Source of the DNA: Lumbricus terrestris
Taxonomy: Eukaryota > Annelida > Clitellata > Crassiclitellata > Lumbricidae
Direction: 5' to 3'
Assembly (NCBI GenBank): GCA_949752735.1
Contig: OX457043.1
Coordinates: 37,880,605-37,944,604, forward strand
DNA: 64,000 bases
The stretch's first letter is position 1. Each line of letters opens with the position of its first letter. This document shows, piece after piece, positions 44,936 to 56,667 of this stretch. Under the pieces are notes generated by a model. It saw only the letters and a list, made by a program, of their open reading frames with translations, had not been told where the DNA came from and ran no database searches. The position numbers and the translations under genes are program-made.

Positions 44936-45032
44936 GTTTACTCATCACTGTAAAATAGTAAACCATAAGCTTGAGAGACCTAGATCTATAATAATGTACT
45001 AGAAACAAAAGTTTTATTAGGTTTAAGAAATT

Positions 45033-45135
45033 GTTGGACGCGGTGGTGTAGGTCTATTGGTGGCGTCGTTGCCTTGAAGCCGGAAGGTTCGAGGTTCGAA
45101 TCGACTTCAAGTCGCCGCGTAGGGACCTTGGGTTT
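45033..45135 (+). mobile_element. tRNA-derived SINE, 3'-truncated
   Basis: GTTGGACGCGGTGGTGTAGG, CGTTGCCTTGAAGCCGGAAG, the B-box-like GAGGTTCGAATCG and CGCCGCGTAGGGACCTTGGG match the SINE at 28474. The LINE-type tail is missing. Confidence 0.75.
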
Positions 45136-45221
45136 TGTCTGTCTCCCAGTCCAACAACGGCTAAATAAGGAAGTTTTTAAGTGAGAAAGAAACATAGTGG
45201 TGCAACCTCTATATAGGCACC

Positions 45222-45468
45222 CTTTGGCGGCGACAGGATTTCAGTTTGGGGGGGGGGAGGGGGGGCTGAATCCTCGCGGAAATTTTCCTCTTTTATCCAC
45301 AAAAATTTCTGACAACTTTTTTAGTCATTCGGCCGAAATCTATGGAAATTTTCCATTTTCATCCGCCAAAATTTCTGACGACCTTTTTTTAGTCATCCGG
45401 TCGAAAATTGGGTTGTCTTTTATAGGGGGGAGCTTAGCCCCTAGCCCCTCCCTCCTAGCGCCGCCACT
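45222..45468. mobile_element. possible small TIR element
   Basis: TTTGGCGGCGACAGG on the left and CTAGCGCCGCCACTCTAAG on the right are partly inverted. A repeated motif (GGAAATTTTCC, CCAAAATTTCTGACGAC) lies between. No clear target duplication, so boundaries and class are uncertain. Confidence 0.35.
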
Positions 45469-45682
45469 CTAAGCACCAGGAGGAGATGGATGATCGATAA
45501 CATGTAGGTCTACAAGTTATTAGGCTACAGGAGTGGAATTTAAAATCGGCATCTATAACAGGGCGTCGTCCATTGTGCAGTGTTTAATCTAGTCCCCCTC
45601 CGCTGGGGGGGGGATTTGAGGTTTCTGGGGGGGGAGACAATTGAGCATCCGAAGGATGCTCGTGATGCGCGTAGCGCAGTAC

Positions 45683-47854
45683 TATACCCTGCAGTCGATC
45701 GAGTCGTGGGCTACGATCGACTTGGCTCGTGCGACGATCGACTCGATCGACTTCGTCGACTCGCCGACCTCTCGACGACTCGATCGACTTGGCTCGGCCG
45801 ACGATCGACTCGATCGACTTTGTCGACTCGCCGACCTTTCCACGACTCGATCGACTTGGCTCGGCCGGCGATCGACTCGATCGACTTCGAGTCGACTTGA
45901 CCTAGTTTTGTCTCTTACTCACCATCTGCAGTTATATGATCTTAAAAGAAAATTATACGATAGTAGATCTGTCATAAATCTGTGTGACGTAACAATAAGC
46001 CTAATTTCGTATTCTCAGTGAATTTATAGATTTGCACTGTACTTGTAGTGACGTCATAATAGGCCTCGTTTTAGGTTATGTAAATGAATCTCAGTAATTA
46101 TTACGGTAAATCTGTGTAATAATCGAAGTTAGTCACAATAGGCCTAGTTTATACTCTCAAAATGTACGCCTACTTCTATAATAACAGATCATTATCATAA
46201 TCGAAGTTAGCCACAATAGGACTATTCATTCTCAAAATGAATTTCTTTAATAGTAGGTCTGTATCATGATCCAGGTGACGTCACAATGGGTCTAGTTTTA
46301 TATTCTCAAACTGAACGTATGGTAATAGATTTGTATCATAATCAGAGTGATGTTGCATTTATAAACAGCCCCAGTTTTGTATTATGTAAATGAAATAATA
46401 TGACAGCAGATCTGTATTATAATCAAAATGACGCCACATTAGACCTAATTTCGTTTTCGGTGAACTTATTTAATAGTAGAATTGTATTATAATAGAAGTG
46501 ACGCCACAAAGGGCCCCGTTTTATATTCGCAGATTGAACATAATATACAGGTAGATCTATATAACAGTCGAAGTGACGTCACAATAGACCTTGTTTATAT
46601 TCTCAACATGCACTTCTATAGTAGTACATTTGTCTCATAATCGAAGTGTCGTCATACTAGACCTTGTTTATATTCTCAAAATGCACTTCCATAATAGCTC
46701 TAGTACATTTGTATCATAATCGATGTGACGTCACAATAGGCGCTGTTTTTTTAATTCTCGTTGTGAACTTATAATATAATAATAAAATTGTATCATAATC
46801 AGAGTGACGTTACAATAGGCATAGGCATAGTTCTGTATTCTCAACATTAATGAAATAATATGACAGCAGATCTGTGTCCTGATCGAAGTGACGTCACAAT
46901 ATGCCTAATTTCTTTTTCTCAGGGAACCTATTTAATTGTAGAATTGTATCATAATCGAAGTGACGTCATAAAAGGTTCCGTTTTATATTCTCAAAATTAA
47001 CATTTACATGACTTGCATACAGGCATATGATAGTAGATCTGTATCATGCTCATTCAGGAGCGGATCATAGGAAGGAGCCAATCCGGCCATGCCCGACCCC
47101 ATTCAGAGTTTCGCATATGACGTGGTCCCTCCCTCCATCAGGTTTCAATAAACTGTAAACCAACGCAACGGGAACAGGAAGGTGAGAGAGAAATTAGGCC
47201 TAACACATGACTAATAAAGTCATCAGATTTTAATAACCGGAGTCGCCATAGGTTTTTGCAAGTTTTTTGGACGAAAGACTAAAAAAAGATTCTTTCGGCG
47301 GAAGACCAACGAAACATTTTTCGGCCCAAGACTACAAATTTTGTCCACACCCTTCCAAAATTTCTGCATCCACCCATATATTCGTTCAACTCAAATCGAA
47401 AACGTACGTCTATAGTCAACTTTCACAGTTCCATTAACACGAAATCGTCAGCAGCTGCCAAAAGGTTCGTTAGCTGAACTTGTGTGCAAAAACTGAATTG
47501 GGCCTACGTCATTATATCATGAAGGTCACTTTAAGACTTCAAGAAATAGTAGGCCTAAGTAAATTTTTTCTAAATCGAGACAAGTAGGTGAAACAACGAT
47601 CGACTCGACTTAGCAAGACTCACGATCGACTCGACTTGCAAGTCGACGATTTTTCGATCGACTCGACTTGGCAGGACTCACGATCGACTCGACTTGCAAG
47701 TCGATCGAGTCGACGATTTTTCGATCGACTCGACTTGGCAAGACTCACGATCGACTCGACTTGCAAGTCGATCGAGTCGACGATATTTCGATCGACTCGA
47801 CTTGGCCGAGTTATGATCGACTCGATCGATCAACTCGATCGACTGCGGGGTATA
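45683..47854. mobile_element. TIR element with inverted CGATCGACTCG arrays and a CRE-rich core
   Basis: The ends TATACCCTGCAGTCGATCGA and, inverted, TATACCCCGCAGTCGATCGA are the outermost parts of two arrays (45700-45900 and 47595-47850) made of ACGATCGACTCGATCGACTT units in opposite orientation. The core (45990-47050) is a degenerate tandem array of ~100-bp units containing AATCGAAGTGACGTCACAAT. No transposase is visible. Candidate Arg/Ser/Asp-rich frames in the arrays are by-products of the repeat. Confidence 0.6.
45990..47050. repeat. degenerate ~100-bp tandem array with six perfect CRE palindromes
   Basis: TGACGTCA occurs at 46049, 46276, 46574, 46726, 46889 and 46961, each in the context RAAGTGACGTCACAATAGGCC or a close variant. 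Several more units have one mismatch (e.g. GTGACGCCACA, GTGACGTTACA). Units also share GTAGATCTGTATCATAATCG and TTATATTCTCAAAATGAA. TGACGTCA is the CREB/ATF consensus; binding is not shown. Confidence 0.8.
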
Positions 47855-47864
47855 CCCTCCCCAT

Positions 47865-48995
47865 CAGAAACTTTTTGAATTTCCACATTGCAATGGCAGC
47901 ATTTTAAGGTGTCGTCTTAACAAAATAGCTGTATTTTTTCAGTGGCCCATTAGAAACTTTTTGAATGTCCACATTGCAATGGCAGCATTTTAAGGGGTCA
48001 TCTTAACATAATAGCATTTTAAAGTCGCACAACACTCCAGATAGTTCTCTCCACTTCTGCCACGCTACTCTGATTCTGTTCCTGACGTCCTGCTCGCATC
48101 CTCCCTGATGAATGCGCAGGGAGGATGCGAGCAGGACGTCAGGAACAGAATCAGAGTAGCGTGGCAGAAGTGGAGAGAACTATCTGGAGTGTTGTGCGAC
48201 TTTAAAATGCCAACTCACCTGAAGGGAAAAATCTACAAAACGATGATAAGGCCAGTAATGCTATATGGAGCAGAGGCCTGGGCATTAACAAAAAGGGACG
48301 AGAGTTTGCTGGAAAGAACAGAGATGAGAATGCTGCGATGGATGCTTGGAATATCACTGAAAGACATGAAACGAAGTGAGGACATCAGGAAGACGCTCGG
48401 TGTGGCATGCATCACTGACAAAGCACGGGAGACCAGGCTGCGATGGTATGGACACGTAATGAGGAAAGAGGAGGGTAGCTGCGTCAAAAGAATCATGCAG
48501 GCGGAGGTATATGGTCGACGCAGTCGGGGGCGACAGAAGAAAAGATGGGAGGACGTGATACAACAAGACCTGAAGCTGCTCAAATTGAAGAAAGAAGACA
48601 CCGGAAGCAGAGACAAGTGGAGGAGAAGGATCCGAGTGGCTGACCCCTCGCCAGAGGGAATAATCCTAGCCTGAAGGGAAAGAAGAAGAAGAAGAAGAAG
48701 AAGATCTTAACATAATAGCTCTACTTTTTCAGTGATCAATTGGAAATTTTTTTCAATTTCCACATTGCAATGGCACCATTTTAAGGTGTCATCTTAACAA
48801 AATAGCTTTACTTTTTCAGTGACCCATTAGAAACTTTTTGAATTTCAACATTGCAATGGCAGCATTTTAAGTTGTCATCTTGACAAACTTGCTGTACTTT
48901 TTCAGTGACCAACTAGAAAATTTTTGAATTTCCACATTGCAATGGCAGTATTTTAAGGTGTCGTCTTGACAAAATAGCTTTACTTTTTCAGTGAC
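47865..48995. repeat. ~86-bp minisatellite, about five units, interrupted by a LINE
   Basis: Units contain TTTCCACATTGCAATGGCAG, CATTTTAAGGTGTCGTCTTA and TACTTTTTCAGTGACCCATT. Two lie left of the LINE insertion (47866-48015) and three right of it (48704-48995). Units differ by several substitutions each. Confidence 0.88.
48016..48703 (+). mobile_element. LINE 3' copy with 94-bp inverted duplication and 16-bp TSD
   Basis: A 16-bp duplication ATCTTAACATAATAGC flanks the insertion (48000-48015, 48704-48719). Plus-strand coding (48108-48671) shows KMPTHLKGKIYKTMIRPVML, YGAEAWALTKRDESLLERTE, GHVMRKEEGS and GRRSRGRQKKRWEDVIQQDL, the C-terminal domain of an endonuclease-RT LINE. An (AAG)n tail follows. 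The first 94 coding-strand bases (48117-48210) are preceded by their exact reverse complement (48014-48107) with a 9-base spacer. Confidence 0.9.
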
Positions 48996-49640
48996 TGTAG
49001 TGAGGGAGGAGTCGCCGACGATGTTTATAACTATGTACTGTTTTATGACACTAAAGTTGGCCTAATCATCATAATCATAGGCCTAGATCATTTCTGTGAA
49101 CACTTAGCCTAATAGTCATTACCGATTAAAGAGAGAGACAGAGAGAGACAGACAGACAGAGAGATACAGAGAGATGCAATGGGCGGGCAATCGGAGATGC
49201 TGCAGTTGCCCCAGGGTCCAGAGAGGGATGATTGGCAGGTGGAAGAAATGGGTTAAGACGGGACGCGACAGGAGAGCAGGGATCATTCACCGGGGATCAT
49301 TGACGAGAGAGCATTGGCCGCAGTGAGGCGAAGGGATCAGTGGCGAACGAGAGGCCTTGGAAGAAAGGGCCTGGAGTGAGCGAAGGATCGAAGAATAGAT
49401 TAGGCTATGACAAGTGAATCGTTATGAATACAATGTAAATATTATAAACCGATGATCAATTAACCAGCAAGAAAAGATTCAAAATTGTTTCGGGTTAATT
49501 CTCTGTGCGATTGAAGTTGAACAATAACCCACGTGCTACGCTGCAACTAAAGTCCCCCGAAGATTTAGCCTGCTGCTCAATTAGCACCGCTCGCCACCAA
49601 ACCTGAAAGAGTACGAACAACAATCGTCTCTTCCAGTACA
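48996..49640 (+). repeat. possible solo LTR
   Basis: The 645-bp segment starts TGTAGTGAGGGAGG and ends TTCCAGTACA, giving TG...CA ends and a short TGTA/TACA inverted repeat. It lies between the minisatellite and the duplicated block. It contains a (GAGACAGA)n-like run at 49130-49180. The flanking five bases do not match (GTGAC and GTCCT), so an LTR identity is tentative. Confidence 0.4.
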
Positions 49641-50354
49641 GTCCTGGTCAGAAATAAGGGGGAGAAACAATTTGTTCTGCAATGGTCAAGTAAAGCCAGA
49701 TTTGTCAAATGTCCTAAGAGGAATAAACTATGACAACTTACAGTATTTCTTTGGATTTTGCCTTATATCTGATGTTTATGTGTTCAAATTTGCTTGGATC
49801 TGTGAAAATTACATTGTGTCACAATGTCGCCTAAGTGGCTATTCTTCCAGTGCTTTGAGCAAGTCCTAAATCAATTCCCATTTTCATCTAATTTGGCAGG
49901 TAACTATATTTCTGAAGGTGGAACACAAAAATATATTGGTCGTTATTAACATCGACATTTTAATTTTTAGACACACCCTAATATATATACATGATATATA
50001 TCATATATATATCATATATATTATATGATATATGTCATATATATTATATATACAGGGTGGGCCAAAAAAAAGACCCCCCTAGGTTTTTTGCCAATATTTT
50101 GTTCAGAAGTAAGAATTTTGAAGTGAAATTTTACAGGCTTAAAGACAATTCATATTTACACATGATGGCCAGATTTCATAAAAATATTTCAAACACAACA
50201 ATAGTTACACCACTTTTAGTGAGGCCACCCCCCGTTTTTTGACGATTCAAAAACGAAACGCAAAAAAATTAGGTTTTTTGCAAATATCATGGCCAAAAGT
50301 AGGAATTTCTAAATGAAATTTTTCAGGCTCAAAGACAATTCATATTTACACAAG
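49640..50354. repeat. duplicated segment, copy 2
   Basis: Nearly identical to 44220-44935. Here the mariner MITE at its right side is complete while the 42516-type transposon at its left side is truncated at 49640, the converse of copy 1. Confidence 0.92.
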
Positions 50355-51202
50355 ATGGTCAGATTTTATCAAAATATTTCAAGCAGAACAAAAGTTATAC
50401 CACTTTTAGTGAGGTCACCCACCGTTTTTGACAATTCAAAGACGAAACGCAACAAAAAGTAACAAAAACACGACTTTATTAAGTCTCATCTCAAATAACT
50501 GTTGTCAAATGAACTTGGTAGTGCGTCACAACTTGTGTTCAATGTGCCCACCACCCGTGCCAAAACTTCTTTTGAGTCTCTTGGCAAAGTTCTTGATTGA
50601 TATGTTGATTAATCTGATTGATTCCTTATTTACCAATTTGATTGTCATCTTGCTAAGTGACTTCTCAGGGACGCGCAGCTACGCTGGTACCCTGCTTCTT
50701 TTTTAAATAGTAATAATAATGATCATCTTGCTATACGAAGGCCATTTGATAACAATTATTTGAGATGAAACATAATAAAATCGTGTTTTTGCTACTTTTT
50801 GCTGTGTTACACCTTTGAATCGTCAAAAAATGGTGGGTGACCTCATTAAAAGTGGCATAACTTTTTTTCTATTTGAAATATTTTGATGAAATCTGGCCAT
50901 CGTGTGCGGATATGAATTGTCTTTTAGCCCCTAAAATTTCATCCAAGATATTGACCAGAATAATTAGATCGGTTTTATGTCACTTTTTGTTGCGTCGCGT
51001 TTTTGAATCGTGAAAAAACGGTGGGTGGCCTCACTAAAAGTGATATAACTTTTGTTCTGTTTAAAATATTTTTATGGAATCTGGTCATGATGTGTAAATA
51101 TGAATTGTCTATAAGCCTGTAAAATTTCATTTCAAAATTCTTACTTTTGGTCAAGATATGGGCAAAAAACGTAGCGGGGGTCTTTTTTTTTGGCCCACCC
51201 TG
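50053..51202. mobile_element. mariner-type MITE with long inverted, internally repeated arms
   Basis: The ends CAGGGTGGGCCAAAAAAAA and TTTTTTTTTGGCCCACCCTG are inverted and flanked by TA (50051-50052, 51203-51204). Each arm is about 400 bp and consists of two related ~215-bp units (TTACAGGCTTAAAGACAATT..., AGTGAGGCCACCC...). In the centre the minus strand near 50520-50600 reads FAKRLKRSFGTGGGHIEHKL with shifts, the typical C-terminal end of mariner/IS630-like transposases. Confidence 0.8.
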
Positions 51203-51336
51203 TATATCATGTATCATAGGAATTCCTTCGGCCTTCACAAACTAATGTCCGCCCACACCGGACATATGAGTTAAAGCGTTAAAGCGGTTTTTCAAATGTC
51301 CGCTGTGAGCGGCCTCATGAGTGGTAAAGGTTAAAT

Positions 51337-51474
51337 AAGAAAAACGAAACAATTGCCTGTAGTAACAATTGCTTTACTGTAATACTGTTGGGTTGGTGTC
51401 AGAAGGGGCATCCGGCCAGACCAAAAGAAATCCAAACCCCCATCATAAATTCCTGGCTACGCCACTGTCGTGGA
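51337..51474. mobile_element. hAT MITE, 5'-truncated
   Basis: AACAATTGCCTGTAGTAACA, TGTCAGAAGGGGCATCCGGC and the terminus TTCCTGGCTACGCCACTG match the right half of the MITE at 42978-43232. Confidence 0.75.
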
Positions 51475-52344
51475 GACAAGATCCAACCTGGACCAAGTCA
51501 ACCTCCGATACTATACTTTCCTCGTCATCACCACTTGGCTGCATCTAAGCAGAACAATCCGGAACTTTCTTCTGCTTACAGAACAATTATCTGGAGACAA
51601 TACATGTCTCAAAGCCAGATAAGGAAAATTGATGATATATATTGTAATTAATAATGCCACAATAGGTAGATAAGAACAACTGCATTAATTCATGTTTATC
51701 TTGTTGTTCTTTATTACAAAACTTCATAATGTTTGATTCAGGTCACTTTGGATGTCACGCAATGATTCTATCCGAGTACCACAAGGCAGTTTAGTCATAA
51801 TAGGTGACAGCGATCAGTCACATAGACCGCATTCGCTGTGAAAGAGTTAAGAAACGGCAAAACAAATTCCTGTTTTCTGTTCTGGGATACACCCATTTTC
51901 CCAGAAGACATTTTGCCACTAAATTGCAGTCGCTGCATTAACCTCTTAGTCAAGTAATTCTTTCAATCCAGTACCACCCTTTTCAAAGTTACAGTTCAAC
52001 AATCAGAACTTCTAAACTGAAACATATCTCACACTATACTTATAATATTTTATAGCCACCATAATGCATGAACATTTGAAAAATCCAGATTACAGAATTC
52101 TTCTAGATCTCACCTGCAGTACTTCCTCAGAAAGCCAAGTCTCTTTCTCTCTCCATCCAAGGTCACTGTTCATCACTGGTGTTATTGGCATCACAACCTG
52201 TGGATCAATCTTGAATAATCCCGATACATTTGAAGGACTAGTCTTTCCAAGTGATGACGACAAATTTAATGGCATCTGAACAGATGTTAGTCGGAAATTT
52301 TCACAGCTTGAAACAAAAGATCAATTATAGATTACGTAATAAAT
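51475..52344. other. unassigned 870 bp
   Basis: Short open frames (51388-51651, 52064-52279) have no motif I recognise. They could be exon or transposon scraps. No terminal repeats seen. Confidence 0.4.
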
Positions 52345-54640
52345 AATTGAATGGTCTTGTGTTTGAACATGCTTCCTCCTATCTTTAATTTGTAGTTGCT
52401 GCAAACACTGAGCATTCTCTCTCCATTGTTGTTCCTTTCTCCAGCAGCCTCTGCTCCTATCACATCCGCCCACCCATCTCTATCTCTCCCTATCTGTGCG
52501 TTGAAGTCGCCCATGACTATTTTCTGGTCGTGCCCCGGTACTGCCTCCATGACATCCTGCAACTGTTCGTAGAATTTGTCTTTTTCCTCGTCTATGGCCA
52601 TATTTGTTGGTGCATACACCTGTATTATAGTTGTCTTCGTATGTCTAGTCTGGATCCTGATGGTGATGATTCTGTCGCTTACCGGCTCCCATCCAATTAC
52701 AGCCGCTGCCATTCTTGCATCGATTGCTATACCTACTTCTCTTTCATGTCTAGTTCCTCCAGAGTGGTATATATTCATTCTTTCGGATGTAATGATACCG
52801 CTTCCAGTCCATCTTATCTCACTCATTCCCAATATTTCCAGTTTGTACTTCCACATCTCTGCTAGCACCTGCGCCAACCTTCCCGTAGCGTGCATTGTTC
52901 TAGAAGAGGCAGAGAGGGGCGGCAGAGAGAGGAGACTCCAAGACACTATACAAGATCACAAAGGAGTTAACGGGAGGGATGACGCAAAGGTTAGCAATTA
53001 GAGATGCTGCAGGGAACACGCTTATGACACACGAGGAACAGGCAGCAAGATGGAGACAACATTTTGATAAAATCCTAAATTGCCCAGAACCAGAGATTAT
53101 GCACGACTTCACACAGCAACAATGTCTGCCAACTTTGGATGTGAATTTAGAAGATATCACGGAAAAGGAGGTGGAGGAAGCGATGAGAAGACTAAAGAAT
53201 GGAAAATCTGCAGGAATTGATGATATTCAATCAGAACTGCTAAAAAAATGGAGGTATGAAGACACAGGGTCCTGGCGCAACTATGCAATATGATATGGAA
53301 GACCGGAGAGGTTCCAAGAGATTGGCGAGATGGGATTATCATACCGTTACCGAAGAAAGAGAACCTTAGCGATTGCAACAATTGGAGAGGGATCTCTCCA
53401 TACCAGGTAAGGTTTTGGCGAGCATAATTTTGAGAAGAATACAGGCGCGGTAGACAGCAGTTTGAGACAACAACAGGCAGGCTTCATGAAGGGCAGGTCA
53501 TGCAGCGAACAGATCTTTATACTAAGACAGATTGTCGAGAAGTGCGTAGAGGAGAATGTAAATGTACTCGTCAACTTCGTCGACTTCAAAAAGGCGTTCG
53601 ACAGCGTCCAAAGACCGGTGGTGTGGAACATCCTCGCACAATACGGTATACCAGAGAAGGTTATAAACATCATAAAAGAAATGTACAGAGAAAGCAGGTA
53701 GTAGTAAGAACGGAGGGGAAATTAGGAGAGTGGTTCCAGATTGTCACGGGGGTGCATCAGGGCTGAATTTTGTCACCATTGCAATTCTGATAACGATCAA
53801 TTGGGTGATGAGACGAAGCACGAAAGAAGGGGAGTGTGGACTGGAGTGGAAAGGAGCGGGAAAGCTGGCAGACCTAGACTTCGCAGACGACATAGCGCTA
53901 CTGGAGGAGTCTTGGGAATGAATGAAAAAGCAGGACAGTGTGGAGAGAGAGGCGGGTCTGGTTGGACTAGGATTAATACCACAAAAACAAAGATTGTAAA
54001 AATAGGAAAATGGGCAATGACTGAAGACATCACAGTTGGAGAGGATGTGCTGTCTAGAAAGCGTAATTTCAAACAATGGCAGCTGTGATAAGGAGATTGG
54101 AAGCAGATTGGGAAAAGCCAGAGCCACATTTGGAAGGTTGAACAATATATGGAGGAACAAAGGACTCAGTCTAGCAACAAAGACAAGATTGTACAGAGCT
54201 TTGGTATTGACAACATTGCTGTATGGGGCAAAGACATGGTCTATGACAAAAGCCAATATGAAGAAACTGGAGGCGGTGCATCATCGTTGGCTGAGAAAGA
54301 TACTGAAGATACTATCCCTGGAGGGATAAGATCAGAAATGAGGAAGTAAAAAGGAGATCATCCATGGAGAAACTGGAAGACATGCTGAAGAAGGCGCGCT
54401 TACGTTGTCTAGGTCACATACATAGATCGGGAGAAGAGGGAACCCTAAAGCAGGCACTGGATTGGAATCCGTCGGGATGGAGAAGAGGACTGGGAAGATC
54501 CAGAAAGACGTGATGAAGCACAATCACTCAGGACCTGGAAGGCGGCGGAATGACGTGGGAGGATGCTCGAATGGCCGTGGAGAGGCTGTCGCCCGATGCG
54601 CTACCAGCGTGAGGAAGGACTAAGTGCTAAGTAAGTGCAT
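52345..54640 (+). mobile_element. RTE-like LINE with 5' inversion
   Basis: 52345-52905 encodes, on the minus strand, an APE endonuclease N-terminal half: MHATGRLAQVLAEM, ILGMSEIRWTGSGIITSERM, IIQVYAPTNMAIDEEKDKFY, IVMGDFNAQIGRDRDGWADV. From about 52906 to 54640 the plus strand encodes the later part: KEVEEAMRRLKNGKSAGIDD, MKGRSCSEQIFILRQIVEKC, VNFVDFKKAFDSVQRPVVWN, LDFADDIALLEES and LCHI-type C-terminal pieces. The endonuclease N-terminus faces the junction, as twin priming produces. The endonuclease stretch is unbroken; the RT has many frameshifts. Confidence 0.85.
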
Positions 54641-55574
54641 AAGTAATATTCAATTCAAGAAATGATCCCGCTCAACATGTACTATAAATTAATATAAAAA
54701 ACTGCACAGTTTAAGCATTGATCCATTTTTTCAAACCATATGCCAGTGGTATTCAACCTTTCTGTAACGACGGACCCTTTCTCAAAGCACTCATGTGCTT
54801 GCGGAACCCTGCGCAATTCACCCGTCCAGTGCATGAAGAAATACATGCAGTTGTAACTTGTAAAAGTAGATAATAATTATTTGGTTTTAAACAGTTTCAG
54901 ACTTTTAATGCATGTCATAGGCTCTTCTGATGCAGCACAATTGGCCTACACGCTTTAGAATTTTATAAGTGCAAGTCTAGTGCACAAAGCACTGTCAGAG
55001 AACAACTGCATTTTGCCAAAAACTATCAAATGGATAAAATATTGAAAAGTTTATGGAAAGAAGCCACATTTCTAGATCAGTGTTGTGTTGCGTTATAAAG
55101 CATCCTTTTTTCCTCAAGTTTATTGCGAAATGTGTGCCTGGTTCTTTACAGTGGATCTTCAACCCAAATGAGAGTCCCAGCTTTGTTTGAAAGAAAGTCC
55201 CAAGCCCAACACTTCTAATACTTCTAAAAAATATAAGTTAAGCCAACAAATAAAGCAAATATCATTAATACGATAATTGGCCAATTGCACCCCACACATT
55301 GTGGTGCCTCCTTAATTTTTTAGTGAGCACGTGTAAGATGTATACAGTCTTTCTAAGACATGCTAGAATCCGCATTTGAATGGTCACTTGAAATAGTACC
55401 TCTGTCACAAAAATCAACCATCTGATTCTTGTTTCACATAATGTCATTTTATGTTACTTATGAATAGCAAATTGACCTATTGGTTTAAAACAGCGTCAGA
55501 CAGCTTTACATTCGCAAAAATGGTAAATTCAACACCTCTGATTTGACACCTCTGAATGAGAAATTTAGCTAATG
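54641..55574. other. unassigned 930 bp with one hAT-like terminus
   Basis: CAGTGGTATTCAACCTTTCTG at about 54744 resembles a hAT end, but no inverted partner or TSD is found. No coding similarity seen. Confidence 0.35.
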
Positions 55575-56031
55575 GTTGAAACATTCAACTCGTACTTTGC
55601 AGACTCACTCAAATCTCTAACACCTAAATTCCACCGGCCATAGACTCCTTTCTCAACTTCAAGCCTCCCTCAACCTTGAACTCTCTTGTCATCCTACCAA
55701 CGGACACTCGTGAATTACTATCCATCAACAAAACCCTAACAAAAACGCACAGCTCAGGACTAGATTACCTCAATTCCCAGGAACTAGCCCCTCTGCTGAA
55801 CTTAATGGCTGCTCCACTTGCCGAAATAATAAACTGCTCCCTTAGAAATGGAGAGGTGCCCTCAGAAACTAAATTAGCAAAATTAATACCAATACACAAG
55901 CAAGGCAGTAGAACTGAAGTATCCAACTATAGAGAATAGACCTATCTCAATTCTACCTTTCTTCTCCAAATTCTTTCAAAAAATAATGTTTGATCATCTC
56001 TTCTCTTTCATAAAACACATTAACCTCATAT

Positions 56032-56652
56032 GTGTCCCATCTGACCAAAACCAGGCGTAAGTCGCAACACACGCTTCTGAGATAATGACCAAAATGTGAA
56101 AAAACCGAATTTTTTCAATTTTTAGTTTTTGACAGAAAATGATAAATAAATATGTTTTATACACATTGAAACCAAAAATTTTGCAAAAATATTATTTTTA
56201 ATGATATTTTGGATAATTTTGTGGTTTTTATTGTTCAAATAATTCGATGACTTTTCCCGCCATTTTCCACTTTCCCGCCATTGGTAGACATATTCGTTAT
56301 GGGGCTAACAAAATAAATTAGGTACCAGTGAAAAGCCCAGACTTCCCTCTAGCCTACTATGCAATCCGTTTATTTGTTGCAAATTTTATTTAATTATGAG
56401 CATGGTTCTAAAGAATCTTGCATTTCTAAGTTATAGAAAACTTTAAACGCATTTTTCTCAGAATTGTAATTTGGACGGTCGAACAATATTTTTACTCGTA
56501 ACTTTGGACAGAAACATGGCAGAGCAATAGGATTTGTGTCATTTTAAAGAAGAGACTTTATTCTTTTAGAAGATTTATGACACTCATTTTGTACAAAAAT
56601 ACTCATTTTGTAAAAAAATCGACTTACGCCTGGTTTTGGTCAGATGGGTCAC
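56032..56652. mobile_element. ATAT-TSD TIR element, family C
   Basis: A 33-bp TIR with one mismatch begins GTGTCCCATCTGACCAAAAC on the left and GTGACCCATCTGACCAAAAC on the right (inverted). ATAT flanks both sides (56028-56031, 56653-56656), and only a 4-bp duplication restores the LINE D frame. It is 621 bp long and non-coding. A solo terminus of the same family lies at 38636-38690. Confidence 0.9.
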
Positions 56653-56667
56653 ATATACCCTTTACAG

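Noticed and set aside
45580..46021. Arg/Ser/Asp-rich frames of 106-126 codons
   Set aside because: They result from CGATCGACTCG repeats read in several frames; no initiation context or domain.
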